From Mercurialis annua (lineage: Eukaryota > Streptophyta > Magnoliopsida > Malpighiales > Euphorbiaceae), in assembly GCF_937616625.2 (NCBI RefSeq), contig NC_065571.1, forward strand, positions 54,235,651-54,299,650: a stretch of 64,000 bases of DNA. The letters run 5' to 3'. A program made the position numbers and the translations under genes. Positions 48,183-58,196 of the stretch are shown here, in pieces; position 1 is the first letter of the stretch, and each line of letters starts with the position of its first letter. Below the pieces are notes generated by a model. The model did no database searches. It had not been told where the DNA came from and saw only the letters and a program-made list of their open reading frames with translations.

Positions 48183-49069
48183 CAGGGGTGTGAACGAGCC
48201 GAGCCGAGCCCGAGTTAGGCCAAGCTCGACCTCGAGCTCGAGTGTGTTTTACAGGCTCGAGTTCGAGCTCGAACGGGCTTAAATTTTGAAGCTCGAGCTC
48301 AAGCTCGAACAACATTCGAGCTACTCGAGCTCGGGCTCGAGCTCGAGTTGAATTTAATAAAAATAATTAAAAAAAATCAATTTTGATGTATTTTAATTAT
48401 TTTTCACTCTATATTATGCAATTTAACCAATTTTTATAATGCATGTCTAAATTTAGAGGTGTAAAAAATTAACATAATGATAATAGAATTATGGCTTAAT
48501 CACCAAAAAAACCCCACCTTTTACCCCCTTTTCAATTGCACCCTGACGTTGCAATTTTGTCAGTTGCACCCTAATTTGCACTTTTGAGTTTCAATTCCAC
48601 CCTCAAATCAAATTGGACTCTTTTTCACTCGGGAAAAATTCATAAAAACCATTATAAAGTACTTGTTTGAACTCTTTTCCACACAAAAAGTTAAAAATGG
48701 ATGACTTATTTTAACTTTTTTCGAATGGAGAAGAAATCAATTTAGCACTTGAGGGTGGAATTGAAAACCAAAGGTGCGAATTAGGGTGCAACTGATAAAA
48801 TTGCAACGTCAGGGTGCATTTGAAAATGGGCTAAAAGGTGGGGTTTTTTTTGTGATTAAGCCTAGAATTATTATTGTCATTTTATAATAAGCTCGTTTAG
48901 ACCCGTTTAAGCTCGCGAGCCCCACGAGCCTCAGTAATTGATACTCGAGCTCGGCTCGAGATGAAGCTACTCGAGCTCGAGCTCGGCTCGAATTTTTCGA
49001 GCCAATCTCGAACTTTTTTCGAGTCGATTTCAAGTAGCTCACGAGTAGCCCAACTCGTTTACACCCCTA
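48183..49069. mobile_element. hAT-type element with nested insertion, 887 bp
   Basis: A perfect 8-bp target duplication, AGTCCATA, lies at 48175-48182 and 49070-49077. The ends CAGGGGTGTGAACGAG and (reverse complement) TAGGGGTGTAAACGAG are inverted repeats. Subterminal regions are dense in GAGCTCGAGCTCG-type motifs on both sides. About 370 bp in the middle is a separate MULE-type fold-back (48493-48862), so the original element was about 510 bp. No coding frame. Confidence 0.92.
48493..48862. mobile_element. MULE-type fold-back element, copy 2, nested in hAT element
   Basis: A perfect 9-bp target duplication, TAGAATTAT, lies at 48484-48492 and 48863-48871. The ends GGCTTAATCACCAAAAAAAC and (reverse complement) GGCTTAATCACAAAAAAAAC are almost identical. 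The arms carry CCCACCTTTTAGCCC-like and CACCCTGACGTTGCAATTTT sequences on both sides. Arms are over 100 bp and highly similar, which suggests recent insertion. Same family as 41710-42215. Confidence 0.93.
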
Positions 49070-49077
49070 AGTCCATA

Positions 49078-49598
49078 GTGATATGTGATTGGCAAAATGT
49101 CTTGAAAAGGACTGCCTTATAGCCTCTCTTTTAATTTAATTATAGAGTTAATTACGTATAAAATTGCTATTTTTGTATGAAATTTTAAAAATAACACGAC
49201 TTTTAAAATGTGTCAATTCAGAATATTATCTTTTTTTTTTCAAAACAACATAAACACATTTTTAGATAAATGTTTTTGGACTTATACACCCGATGGGAGT
49301 GGCACGTGTCTTACCTTTTGAAATTGTAATTTTTTTTGTCAAAACTGATAATCGACTGTTAGAGTTTCAAGTGTTAGTAGTTAGATATTTATCGCCATCA
49401 CATTATCAGTGAGGCCCCATGCCTGTCCCTTAAGAGATTTAATTTCTTAAGATATGGATGTGGAGTAATTTATTTGATTTTTTCTCTCAAAAAATTCAAA
49501 ATAAATAATTTATTTGAATCTTTTTTAATAAAAGGCCAAATGTCGTAAAAAGACCAAACTTTTTATAAAAATTTCACAAAAGTCCTGACCTTTCAATT
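49078..49598. other. Intergenic, half of a MULE-type terminus
   Basis: AGGCCAAATGTCGTAAAAAG at about 49530, followed by ACCAAACTTTTTATAAAAAT and TTTCACAAAAGTCC, resembles a MULE fold-back arm, but no opposite arm was found. Nothing else seen. Confidence 0.4.
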
Positions 49599-50191
49599 TT
49601 GTCGATTTTGGCAACAATATCGTTTTCGAGAACCAGTAGTGGCGTTGAACGAAGGACTGACTTGAAGAGTTCTGCCAACAGTGTCTGGCATCCTCCTCCC
49701 CCTTTGTTTGTCAAAATCAATTATGATGCTGCAGTGTTGCAGGAGAAAGGTTTATCGATTCTTAGTGCAGTTTGCAGAGATTCTACGGGTGCTGTGATAC
49801 GTTTTGGGGTCTCAGTTTTGAAAGGATGCACCAATGCTGAAATTGCAAAAGCAAAAACTGTCAATTTTGGCTTGAGGCTTACTAAATCCCTGAACTATAA
49901 TATGATTATGTGTGAAATGGATGCAATGAATGTTGCAAACAGACTTTGCAGTCCTTGCGACGCGGCTGATTACTTACAGGTTGTAGGTTTGCCTGAGTGC
50001 GAAAGTCGTGTTGTGAGCTTTCATTATGCGAACCGAATGTGTAACCAAATGGCTCATTCTTTAGCCAAATGAGGTATAATTTGGTAGGGATTACGTGTTT
50101 GACGGAAGTGTTCCTTTTCCGGTCAACAAACTTGTATTAGATCATTCTCATTAATAAAATGCAATCTTGATTTTCAAAAAAAAAAAAAAAA
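49599..50191 (+). mobile_element. Retroposed RNase H-like fragment with poly(A) tail
   Basis: An open frame of 157 codons (49599-50072) encodes an RNase H-like domain of the plant RVT_3 type: PPPLFVKINYDAAVLQEKGL, CRDSTGAVIRFGVSVLKG, EIAKAKTVNFGLRL, MCEMDAMNVANRL and HYANRMCNQMAHSLAK. Such domains form the 3' end of plant LINEs and related host genes. The frame is followed by AATAAAATGC at about 50153 and a run of A at 50176-50191, as expected for a 5'-truncated LINE or a retroposed transcript. The catalytic acidic residues are only partly conserved (the first D is in NYDAA). No clear target duplication was found. Probably inactive. Confidence 0.7.
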
Positions 50192-50351
50192 ATTAATAGC
50201 AGCAATGCCGAGTTAACCAATTTGGCAGATATATTGCAATGGATTTCATTTATATATTTTTAATTAATTCAGTTAGTTTAATCAATGTGGTACAGTCAAT
50301 AAAATATATTGGTTCGATTACAATTATAAAATTTAAGATTTATACTTTTTT

Positions 50352-50452
50352 TATAATTATAGAGAAAGAATGCTCGTGGAACGAATTGATCTCACGACCT
50401 AATTACAGAGCGCTTATACCATTTAAATTATAGCCCATTGATTAAGATTTAG
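50352..50452 (-). mobile_element. Possible degenerate tRNA-derived SINE
   Basis: On the - strand GGGCTATAATTTAAATGGTA resembles an A box, and TCGTGAGATCAATTCGTTCC a B box. Similar in layout to the SINE at 44749-44853, but strongly diverged. Confidence 0.4.
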
Positions 50453-50655
50453 ATCTTATTTACTATTCTTTATGTGTTTATGTATTTAATCAAATTACCA
50501 ATTTGATTTTATAACTGTTAACAATTATTTAACATTAAATTAATTATGATTAAAATTGATAATCACCCGTTTAATTGAAAGTATAAAATAATTATTTAAT
50601 CTAGTTTTAATCTATTCGGTCAACTTTTAACCGAAATAATTTCTTTTTGAGCACA

Positions 50656-51049
50656 TTACTATGACATCCCTCATATTTGACATAATTTATAGTTTAATCC
50701 ATCTTATTTGAAAATTGAACTATATAACCCCTCAATTTTATTTTTGTCAACAATTTAGTCCTTCTATCTATTTTGGATGTTAGTCAATGAAGTTAACGAA
50801 ACTATATGATCCCCCACTTTTATTTTTCTCAACGATTTCACCCCTCACTTTTATTTTTGTCCACGATTTCGTCCCTCAGATTTGATAATTAATTTACCCA
50901 TTAGTACTTTGATTCGTTGACTAACACTAAAAATGGATGGAGGGACTAAAATGCTAACGGAGGCAAAAGTAAGGGGCCATATAGTTTAATTTTTAAATAG
51001 GAGGGACTAAAATATGAATTATGTTAAATATGAGGGGCTTAATAGTAAT
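50656..51049. mobile_element. Fold-back element just upstream of the long PPR gene
   Basis: The left arm (ATTACTATGACATCCCTCAT, ATTTGACATAATTTATAGTT) and the reverse complement of the right arm (ATTACTATTAAGCCCCTCAT, ATTTAACATAATTCATATTT) match over roughly 130 bp each. The centre has repeated CCCTCACTTTTATTTTTGTC-like motifs. The right end is about 115 bp before the PPR start codon. No target duplication identified. Confidence 0.7.
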
Positions 51050-51165
51050 TTGCTTTTTCTTTTTTCTTATGGCATCAGTCTATGTAGAGTGTCACCCGCG
51101 AAAACCAGTCGGTAAATTGAATTCTAACGTTCGAATGCATGGAATGTTATTTTATTACTCCAAAA

Positions 51166-54024
51166 ATGCGCCTCTCATTCCCAGCTTCTCACTGCTTATT
51201 TTTACGTAACCGCCCCATCTTTGTCTCTTCACTGAAGTTGCTCAATAAATCCTACTCATGTTCAGCTTCAGCGACCGTAATTTTTTCAGTTTCTAACGCT
51301 GTTAATGCTGTTACTGACTACACTTCTACTATTCAGGAGGTTAAAAATGAAAAAATTGAAACGATAAGCTTTGGTTCTAAGGAGAAATTAAAGCGATATT
51401 CTGGGATGTTACGTGAATGTGCTTCAATAGGGTGTTTAGATAAGGGGAAATCTGTACATGGTAGTGTGATTAAATCTGGGATAGAGTTAGATTCACATTT
51501 ATGGGTTTCTTTGATCAATTTTTATGCAAAATGTGGGAGCTTGGATATTGCGCATAAGGTGTTTGATGAAATGCCTGAACGGGATATTGTGTCTTGGACC
51601 GCGTTAATTTCTGGGTATGTGAGTGAAGGATGTGGGCGTGATGGGGTAAACATGTATTGTAAAATGAGAAAGGAGAATATACGGCCTAACGAGTTTGCCT
51701 TGGCTACTGTTTTAAAAGCCTGCTCAATGTGCTTGGATATTGTGTTGGGAAAGCAGATTCATGTAGAGGCAATAAAAACTGGGTTTTTATTGGATTTGTT
51801 TGTTGGTTCTGCTGTTGTTGACCTTTATTCCAAGTGTGGTGAGGTTGAAGTTGCTGAGAGAGTGTTCTTTGGGATGCCTGAGAAGAATAATGTGTCATGG
51901 AATGCTTTGCTTAATGGCTATGCTCAAAGGGGTGATGGGAAGGACGTTTCGAAGTTGTTTCATTTGATGTCAGAGAGCGAAATGAAACTTAGTAGAAACA
52001 CTTTATCTACTGTGTTAAAGGGCTGTGCTAATTCGGGGAAATTGAGGGACGGAAAGGTTTTGCATTCTTTGGCTATTAGGAATTGGTATGAGCTTGATGA
52101 ATTCCTTGGCTGTAGTCTTGTGGATATGTACTCTAAGTGCGGGAAGTCAGATGATGCACTGAAAGTGTTTAACATGATAAATGATCCTGATGTAGTTACC
52201 TGGAGTGCAATGATCGCAGGCCTTGATCAGCAGGGTCAGTGTCAAGAAGCGGTCAAGCTATTTCATCTAATGAGACATAGAGGAGTCAGACCTAACCAAT
52301 ATACCTTTGCCAGTGTTGTTAGTGCTGTTACAAATATAGGTGACCTGCCTTTAGGTCAAAGAATCCATTGTTGTATATATAAACATGGGTTTGAAACTGA
52401 TAATTCAGTTGGTAATGCACTGATCATGATGTACATGAAGAATGGATGTGAGGAAGATGGAATTAGAGTATTTGAGTTGATGACAAATAGGGATTTAATT
52501 TCATGGAATGCCATTTTATCGGGATTCCAAGACTTTGAAACTTCTGATCAAGGACTAAGAATCTTCTGCCAGATGATTATTGAAGGTTTTGAGCCCAACA
52601 TTTACACATATGTTGGCGTTTTAAGATCTTGTACTAGCCTTTTAAATATGTTCTTTGGAAGACAAGTACATGCTCATGTTATAAAGAACAGTCTTGATGG
52701 TAATGATTTTGTTGGAACGGCCCTCATTGACATGTATGCAAAAAATAGAAATTTGGAAGATGCAGAGATAGCTTTCGATAAACTAGCAAACAGAGACATC
52801 TTCACTTGGACGGTCATTATTGCTGGTTATGCACAAACTGATCGAGCGGAGAAAGCTATTAAGTACCTTGGTCAGATGCTAAGAGTGGGTATAAAGCCTA
52901 ACGAGTTCACTCTTGCCAGCTGTTTAAGTGGATCCTCCCGCATGGCAACCCTAGGAAATGGGCAGCAGCTCCATTCCGTGGCATTTAAGTCTGGACATAT
53001 TGGGGACGTGTTTGTTGGCAGTGCCATTGTCGATATGTATGTGAAATGTGGGTGCATGGAAGATGCTGAGGCCATTTTCAAGGGCTTGTTTTCACGCGAC
53101 ACAGTGGCTTGGAACACAATTATTTGTGGGTATTCACAACACGGAAAGGGACAGAAGGCTCTTGAAGCCTTTAGGGTGATGTTAGATGAAGGCATTGTGC
53201 CCGATGAGGTTAGTTTCATAGGTGCTCTTTCTGCATGTAGTTACATGGGTTTGGTTGAAGAGGGGCAAAAGCTTTTCGATTCAATGAGCAATGTTTATGG
53301 AATTACCCCTTCAGTTGAGCATCATGCTTGTATGGTTGATATTCTTGGTCGAGCTGGAAAGTTTAACGCAGTTGAGATGTTTATTGAGGAAATGAAGTTA
53401 ACTTCATATTCCTTGATCTGGGAGACTGTTCTTGGGGCATGTAAATTGCATGGGAATGTCAGCTATGGTAAACAGGCTGCTGAGAAACTCTTCCAACTTG
53501 AACCCGAGATGGACTCCAGTTATATATTGCTGTCAAATATTTTTGCTGCCAAGGGCAGGTGGGAAGATGTGAGAAAAACCAGGGCTTTGATGTCTGCTCA
53601 GGGTATTAAAAAGGAACCTGGGTGTAGCTGGATAGAGGCTGATGGTCAAGTCCATGTCTTCACATCTCAAGATGGTTCGCATCAAAAAACAAGGGAAATC
53701 TATGCTAAATTGGAGGAATTACGGAAAAAAGTGACTTCAATAGGTTATATCCCTAAAACAGAAAATGTGCTGCATAATGTCAGTAATAAAGAAAAGATTG
53801 AGCATCTCTTCCATCATAGCGAGAGGTTGGCTCTTGCTTTTGCCCTCATAAGCACCAGTCCAGTTAAACCAATTCGAATTTTCAAAAACCTTCGTATCTG
53901 TGGGGATTGCCATAACTTTATGAAACACGTGTCAAATGTCACAAACCGTGAAATAGTTGTCCGTGACATCAAGCGTTTCCACAATTTTAAGGAAGGCACT
54001 TGCACTTGTCAGGATCATTGGTAA
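51166..54024 (+). CDS. Long PPR protein with DYW-type C-terminal domain
   Basis: A single exon. 952 residues if started at 51166 (MRLSFPASHCLFLRNR), which gives a better organelle transit peptide than the upstream in-frame ATG at 51139. The body is a long PLS-type PPR array of about 20 motifs from residue ~80 to ~770, for example SHLWVSLINFYAKCGSLDIA, NVSWNALLNGYAQRGDGKDV, DVVTWSAMIAGLDQQGQCQE and DTVAWNTIICGYSQHGKGQK. E/E+ motifs follow (WEDVRKTRALMSAQGIKKEP and GCSWIEADGQVHVF). The DYW domain keeps HHSERLALAFALIS and CGDCHNFMKHVSN but ends CTCQDHW instead of the usual CxCxDYW. Such proteins edit C to U at defined organelle RNA sites; the target is unknown. Confidence 0.93.
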   Translation: MRLSFPASHCLFLRNRPIFVSSLKLLNKSYSCSASATVIFSVSNAVNAVTDYTSTIQEVKNEKIETISFGSKEKLKRYSGMLRECASIGCLDKGKSVHGSVIKSGIELDSHLWVSLINFYAKCGSLDIAHKVFDEMPERDIVSWTALISGYVSEGCGRDGVNMYCKMRKENIRPNEFALATVLKACSMCLDIVLGKQIHVEAIKTGFLLDLFVGSAVVDLYSKCGEVEVAERVFFGMPEKNNVSWNALLNGYAQRGDGKDVSKLFHLMSESEMKLSRNTLSTVLKGCANSGKLRDGKVLHSLAIRNWYELDEFLGCSLVDMYSKCGKSDDALKVFNMINDPDVVTWSAMIAGLDQQGQCQEAVKLFHLMRHRGVRPNQYTFASVVSAVTNIGDLPLGQRIHCCIYKHGFETDNSVGNALIMMYMKNGCEEDGIRVFELMTNRDLISWNAILSGFQDFETSDQGLRIFCQMIIEGFEPNIYTYVGVLRSCTSLLNMFFGRQVHAHVIKNSLDGNDFVGTALIDMYAKNRNLEDAEIAFDKLANRDIFTWTVIIAGYAQTDRAEKAIKYLGQMLRVGIKPNEFTLASCLSGSSRMATLGNGQQLHSVAFKSGHIGDVFVGSAIVDMYVKCGCMEDAEAIFKGLFSRDTVAWNTIICGYSQHGKGQKALEAFRVMLDEGIVPDEVSFIGALSACSYMGLVEEGQKLFDSMSNVYGITPSVEHHACMVDILGRAGKFNAVEMFIEEMKLTSYSLIWETVLGACKLHGNVSYGKQAAEKLFQLEPEMDSSYILLSNIFAAKGRWEDVRKTRALMSAQGIKKEPGCSWIEADGQVHVFTSQDGSHQKTREIYAKLEELRKKVTSIGYIPKTENVLHNVSNKEKIEHLFHHSERLALAFALISTSPVKPIRIFKNLRICGDCHNFMKHVSNVTNREIVVRDIKRFHNFKEGTCTCQDHW

Positions 54025-55491
54025 AATTGCTCGACCCGTGCAGTGAGATTGGCTGGGGTTCATCTGTGTCGAATGCTAACCATTCTATCTATTGGTAACA
54101 TGCCGGTATATTGCTCATCTATTACTCGGATTTTACTTTTGATGTTTGTTTGTTATTCCGACATCTCATTCAGTTATTGTTGTTGTTATAGTGCTTGGGA
54201 CAGTTAGGAGAGCCTTTAGTTTTGAGACAGTCGAGGAGACGTTTTCATGGAAACTGGATGGCCGTACTAGCTATTAAAGATTTCATATCTTCAATGGATG
54301 TGTCTGGAAGAAGTGTAGTATCATCAAACAGTAGCCAATCCTTGATCATGTGGTACCGAAATGCTACTCTATTTTATGTGTAGTACAACAAATTCTCTTC
54401 AAGAACAGAATACTAAACGCTAATCTATATCATGTTAGTTTTTGCAGGCATTTGTGATCCTCAATGTTATAGTTTCTGTTGCGGCTACGAATTGCAGTGA
54501 GCTTTGAAACGCCATTGGCAAATACCGCAATGCCATAGCGGAAGAACCTAAATCAATGCCGCAGGACGACCAGGAATAGCTGCACGCCACTCTAGCATCC
54601 AAATGAACTTTGACTGGAAGTATGATTCTAACGCAGCAAAGTCGGTGCAGCCTGTGCTCTAGATAGCGGTTTTCTTCTTGAAAGATCAAAGAGGTTTCCT
54701 TTTTCTTTGGAAGTTGGAGGATGATGCCTTTGGTTCTTTTTATGTTTACGGGGTTTGTTTTTGAGATATTAGAGGTCATACATAAGGATAATGGGGAGCT
54801 TAGACCATTTGCTGCTGGCCGTGGCGTTACAAATTGAATAAAACTTCTGGATATGTTTAAACTCTACTCTACATTCTGACAATGAGCGAATCAGCTTAAT
54901 AGAAGAACACAGTTCTCATTTAAATAATGTTCGAGGTCTTCTGGTTGCTTAAAACCATCATCAAGACACAGCTGATCTGAGTGAAAGAACCGATCATTGT
55001 ATCCTAGGAAGATAATAGAGACATTTTATTTTCCTATAGATCACTAATATAAGCTTGTTCAACTGAAACAGTTGCTGCATTTGTACTGGCTTGATAAACC
55101 AATGTTATTTCATTGAGGTCACAAATGCCAGATGGTGGAAATATTCAGCTGCAATTGATAAGCACAGAATTTTAGAAAAACAATAGCAGATTAAGAAAAT
55201 TATAATCCAGCTAATTCTGATGATTATAGCAACATTGCTCATCTGAAGTAGAAAGCAAATATTTCTCGAATTAATCTTCACATATCCTCAGTATGAATGA
55301 GCAATCAAATATTACATAATATATGCAGTCTGGAAGCTAATTATAACAGTGGCTGGTCTTGTTTTCAATTTGCCTCTGGGCTCTAGCAGCTACTCCGCAA
55401 GAATTTGATTAACCACAAAACTGTTTGAGTTTATGCTTACGCGTGAACATTGCTTTAAGCCTTCAGATGAGGAAACCCGCCTCCACATCAG
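54025..55491. other. Convergent intergenic region, no gene seen
   Basis: 54025-54800 is probably 3' UTR and flanking sequence of the PPR gene. The short frames in it are not conserved-looking. 54800-55490 is presumed 3' flank of the - strand gene ending at 55492. No repeat was recognised. Confidence 0.5.
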
Positions 55492-58196
55492 TCAAGCATC
55501 TCCATCAGAGCTTGGATTTTCAACTTCACTCTCGCTACTTGAACCATCAAGTGATGAGGAATTTTCTCCATCTGAATCAGAATCATGCCGGCGGACCTTA
55601 ATCTTTTTATTCTTTCCAGCGCTTATTTCTTTCCGTTTTCTCCCTCCTTTTTCAGCCAATCTCATAGTTGCTGCAGCAGCTACAAAGGCAGCGCTCATGG
55701 ACTCATTTGTCTCCTCATCATCCCCATCATCGTCGTCTTCTTCTTCTTCTTTACCTTCTCCTTCGTTATCAACATAAAACAGAAGATCAGCATCTGGTTT
55801 TTTGCCTTCTGGCTCAGATAACCGTTGCTCAGAGTCAGACTTGAAATCATCAACAGCTAATTTCGCATGGAGTCTGGAGATTCTATCGTCAAATATTCTT
55901 AGGCCTTCACATTCTTGGTCTAGTAACCATTCTGGAGAATAACAACATTCTGAATTCAGCATTGAAGCAACATGCAATATGTGTTGGCAGATAAATAAAT
56001 GCTGAATCAGGAAATACCGAAAATGTAAAACGGTGAAACAATATTTTTATAAGAATAGGTTATAAGTATAAAGTTTTTGAATATCTAAAGTATTTTAAAA
56101 ATGGAAATCAAACGCCAAAGCATAATTCAATAAGTTTCCGAGCAATATAGGGTAAAGAATGGCATTATATAATATGTTTGGAAGTGGAACTGTAGGCAAT
56201 CCTGTCCGGGATTGGGCATGATAAAAGTAAGTAGAATGCTAATGACAATAAGGACAAAAAACAGAGAACTACTTACTTATAAGAGCTTTAGGAGATCCTT
56301 CCTTCAATCGATTACCCTCTTCCTCCACCCCAATCCGGCTGGTGACAGACTTTATGATTAGGGAACGCAACCGAGAAGTGGAGAATGAATTATTATATGA
56401 AAGAGCTCTCTTATGGTCTCCATTTTTCCTGTATTGAGATCCAAGGATAATTTGCTTAAGAATTAACTTCAAGAACAGACAATAAGACCAAAATTAATAT
56501 TTAATCCTACCTAGAAAGTTCTATGGCTTCATGCGTAATGATCAGTCTCTTCACTGCAAGTCTTCTCACAAAGTGCTCTGGTAGGTTAATAGCTCTCTCA
56601 AGTCTGAGGAAAGAATATTCTACCAATATAACAGCATCACACACAATTTTCCTCATCAAACTTTCATCTTCAGAACTCTGCATAATTATAAAAGAACCAA
56701 AAGAAGCTATGGTTACATAACAAACTCAACACTCCATGAAGTCGATGCAGTCGCGTAACACAATAGGGAAACAATGGCTTCTTAAAATCAACGCAATAGT
56801 AAGTATCCCTAAAAACGGTCACTTACCAATAAAGCAGTCACAGGTAAGGTTGGCTCCATCAACATCCTCACAAGGGTCTCTGAATATGAAACAAACAAAA
56901 AACCCACGGATCAGCATTACTTTCACTCAGGCCTTATTGATAAGAAAATCAAAACCTTTTCAACTTTTTGCAATTCTAACCAAAGAATTAAAACATTGCG
57001 ATTTTAGCCCAATTTAAACGTCCACAGCGATTTTAGCTAATTCCCCCCAATCAATTTAACAGCGTGTGCCCGATCCAACATGGCCTCCACACAGTCAAAA
57101 TACTATGCCGACATGATATCCCGTATGTACCCTTTTTCGATCTTTTGTAATTCTAACTAAAGCTTTAACTTTTGCAATATTAGCTCAACTGAAGCGAATT
57201 GGCTAAAATCAATAAGAATGGTAGAAATGGAACTAAACTTGCAAAATTTTAAGGAATTGGTTAGAATTACAAAATGTCAAAAAAGTTTGGATTTCTGATC
57301 TATTAGGGCTTTTAATTAATAGCCTAATTTAAACAAATTCAATTATGAGCTGATGCCTAAAGAGCATCAGAATTCACAAAATAGTATAAAAGCATCACAA
57401 TTCTGTATCAATTGATAATAAATGCTAAAAAGCTTCACTAACCAAAGAAGTACAAGTTCTGAAATCCAGTTAAGGAGCCAACAATCCAAGTCTTCACCTC
57501 CTTCTCAAACTCCACTCCTCGAATCCCCACCCAAAAATCCAAGCAAAGTCTCAACAGGAAAATCTCACAAATCACAACTCCAGCTAAATAACTCACATTC
57601 AAACCTCCAACACTAATCTCTTCACACATTTCATCACTCACAAGTGGTAAAAACACCTTCACATCCTCATTTCCATCCATCCATACACTAACCAAATTCG
57701 AAAACGAAGCACTGAAATCCAAATCACTTTCACTCATATCCTTGCTACAACACACACTAATATAACCAAGAATTTCCCCAATCAAACATTTTACCTTTTT
57801 AATTTCTTTCTTCACTTTCTTATCTCCTGAATCTTTAGTTAACAACTCCAAGACCAAATTATACACCTGGAAAACAACTGGAGCTAGTAAAGCTATACCT
57901 TTTGAAGAACTACAGGGACCTGAACATGCTGATATAAGCTGAAACAATTCATTTGCATTCAAAATTTGATCTGAAAGATTAGTTTTTTTGGTTTTAAAAG
58001 ATAAAGCAGAGTAAACCCAGATGGTTTCTAAAGGTGGGTCGATTCTTGATTGCATTAATTGGTAAAATAAGTTGAGAAAATGAGGTAAATTTAAAGTTTT
58101 GTTGAGTATTTCAGATGAAACTTGAGAAACTGATTGGGCTAGTGTGGTGTCATAGTTTTTTCCAATTAAAAGATTAGGGTTTTGAGACAAATCCAT
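55492..58196 (-). CDS. Probable nuclear protein of unknown function, 521 aa
   Basis: Five exons on the - strand: 58196-57443, 56879-56827, 56677-56511, 56428-56277 and 55931-55492. Phases 1, 0, 2 and 1 join cleanly to 521 residues. The start is the ATG of MDLSQNPNLLIGKNYD. Residues 1-250 are helical and leucine-rich (LNLPHFLNLFYQLMQSRIDP, TIWVYSALSFKTKK, KGIALLAPVVFQVYNLVLEL). The middle has VRRLAVKRLIITHEAIELSR. The C-terminal ~110 residues are low-complexity: an acidic run (EGEGKEEEEDDDDGDDEE), then AAFVAAAATMRLA, a basic KGGRKRKEISAGKNKKIKVR (likely nuclear signal) and an acidic/serine tail ending SSDGDA. No domain recognised; the tail resembles nucleolar or ribosome-biogenesis factors, which is only inference. 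Intron 1 contains a fold-back transposon. Confidence 0.8.
56931..57310. mobile_element. Fold-back element inside intron 1 of the 521-aa gene
   Basis: GGCCTTATTGATAAGAAAAT at the left and the reverse complement of the right end, GCCCTAATAGATCAGAAATC, are inverted. The arms continue with TTTTTGCAATTCTAACCAA against TTTTGTAATTCTAACCAAT and then a GATTTTAGCC core on both sides. MULE-like by structure. Flanking 9-mers TTTCACTCA and TTTAATTAA match only partly. Confidence 0.7.

Noticed and set aside
51021..51209. 62-codon frame with a signal-peptide-like start
   Set aside because: The hydrophobic stretch comes from a T-rich fold-back arm, and the frame overlaps the PPR start. At most an upstream ORF; no homology recognised.
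53737..54005. - strand frames across the PPR C-terminus
   Set aside because: Antisense shadows of the DYW domain.
55433..55821. Serine-rich + strand frames
   Set aside because: Antisense shadows of the low-complexity acidic/serine C-terminal tail of the 521-aa gene.
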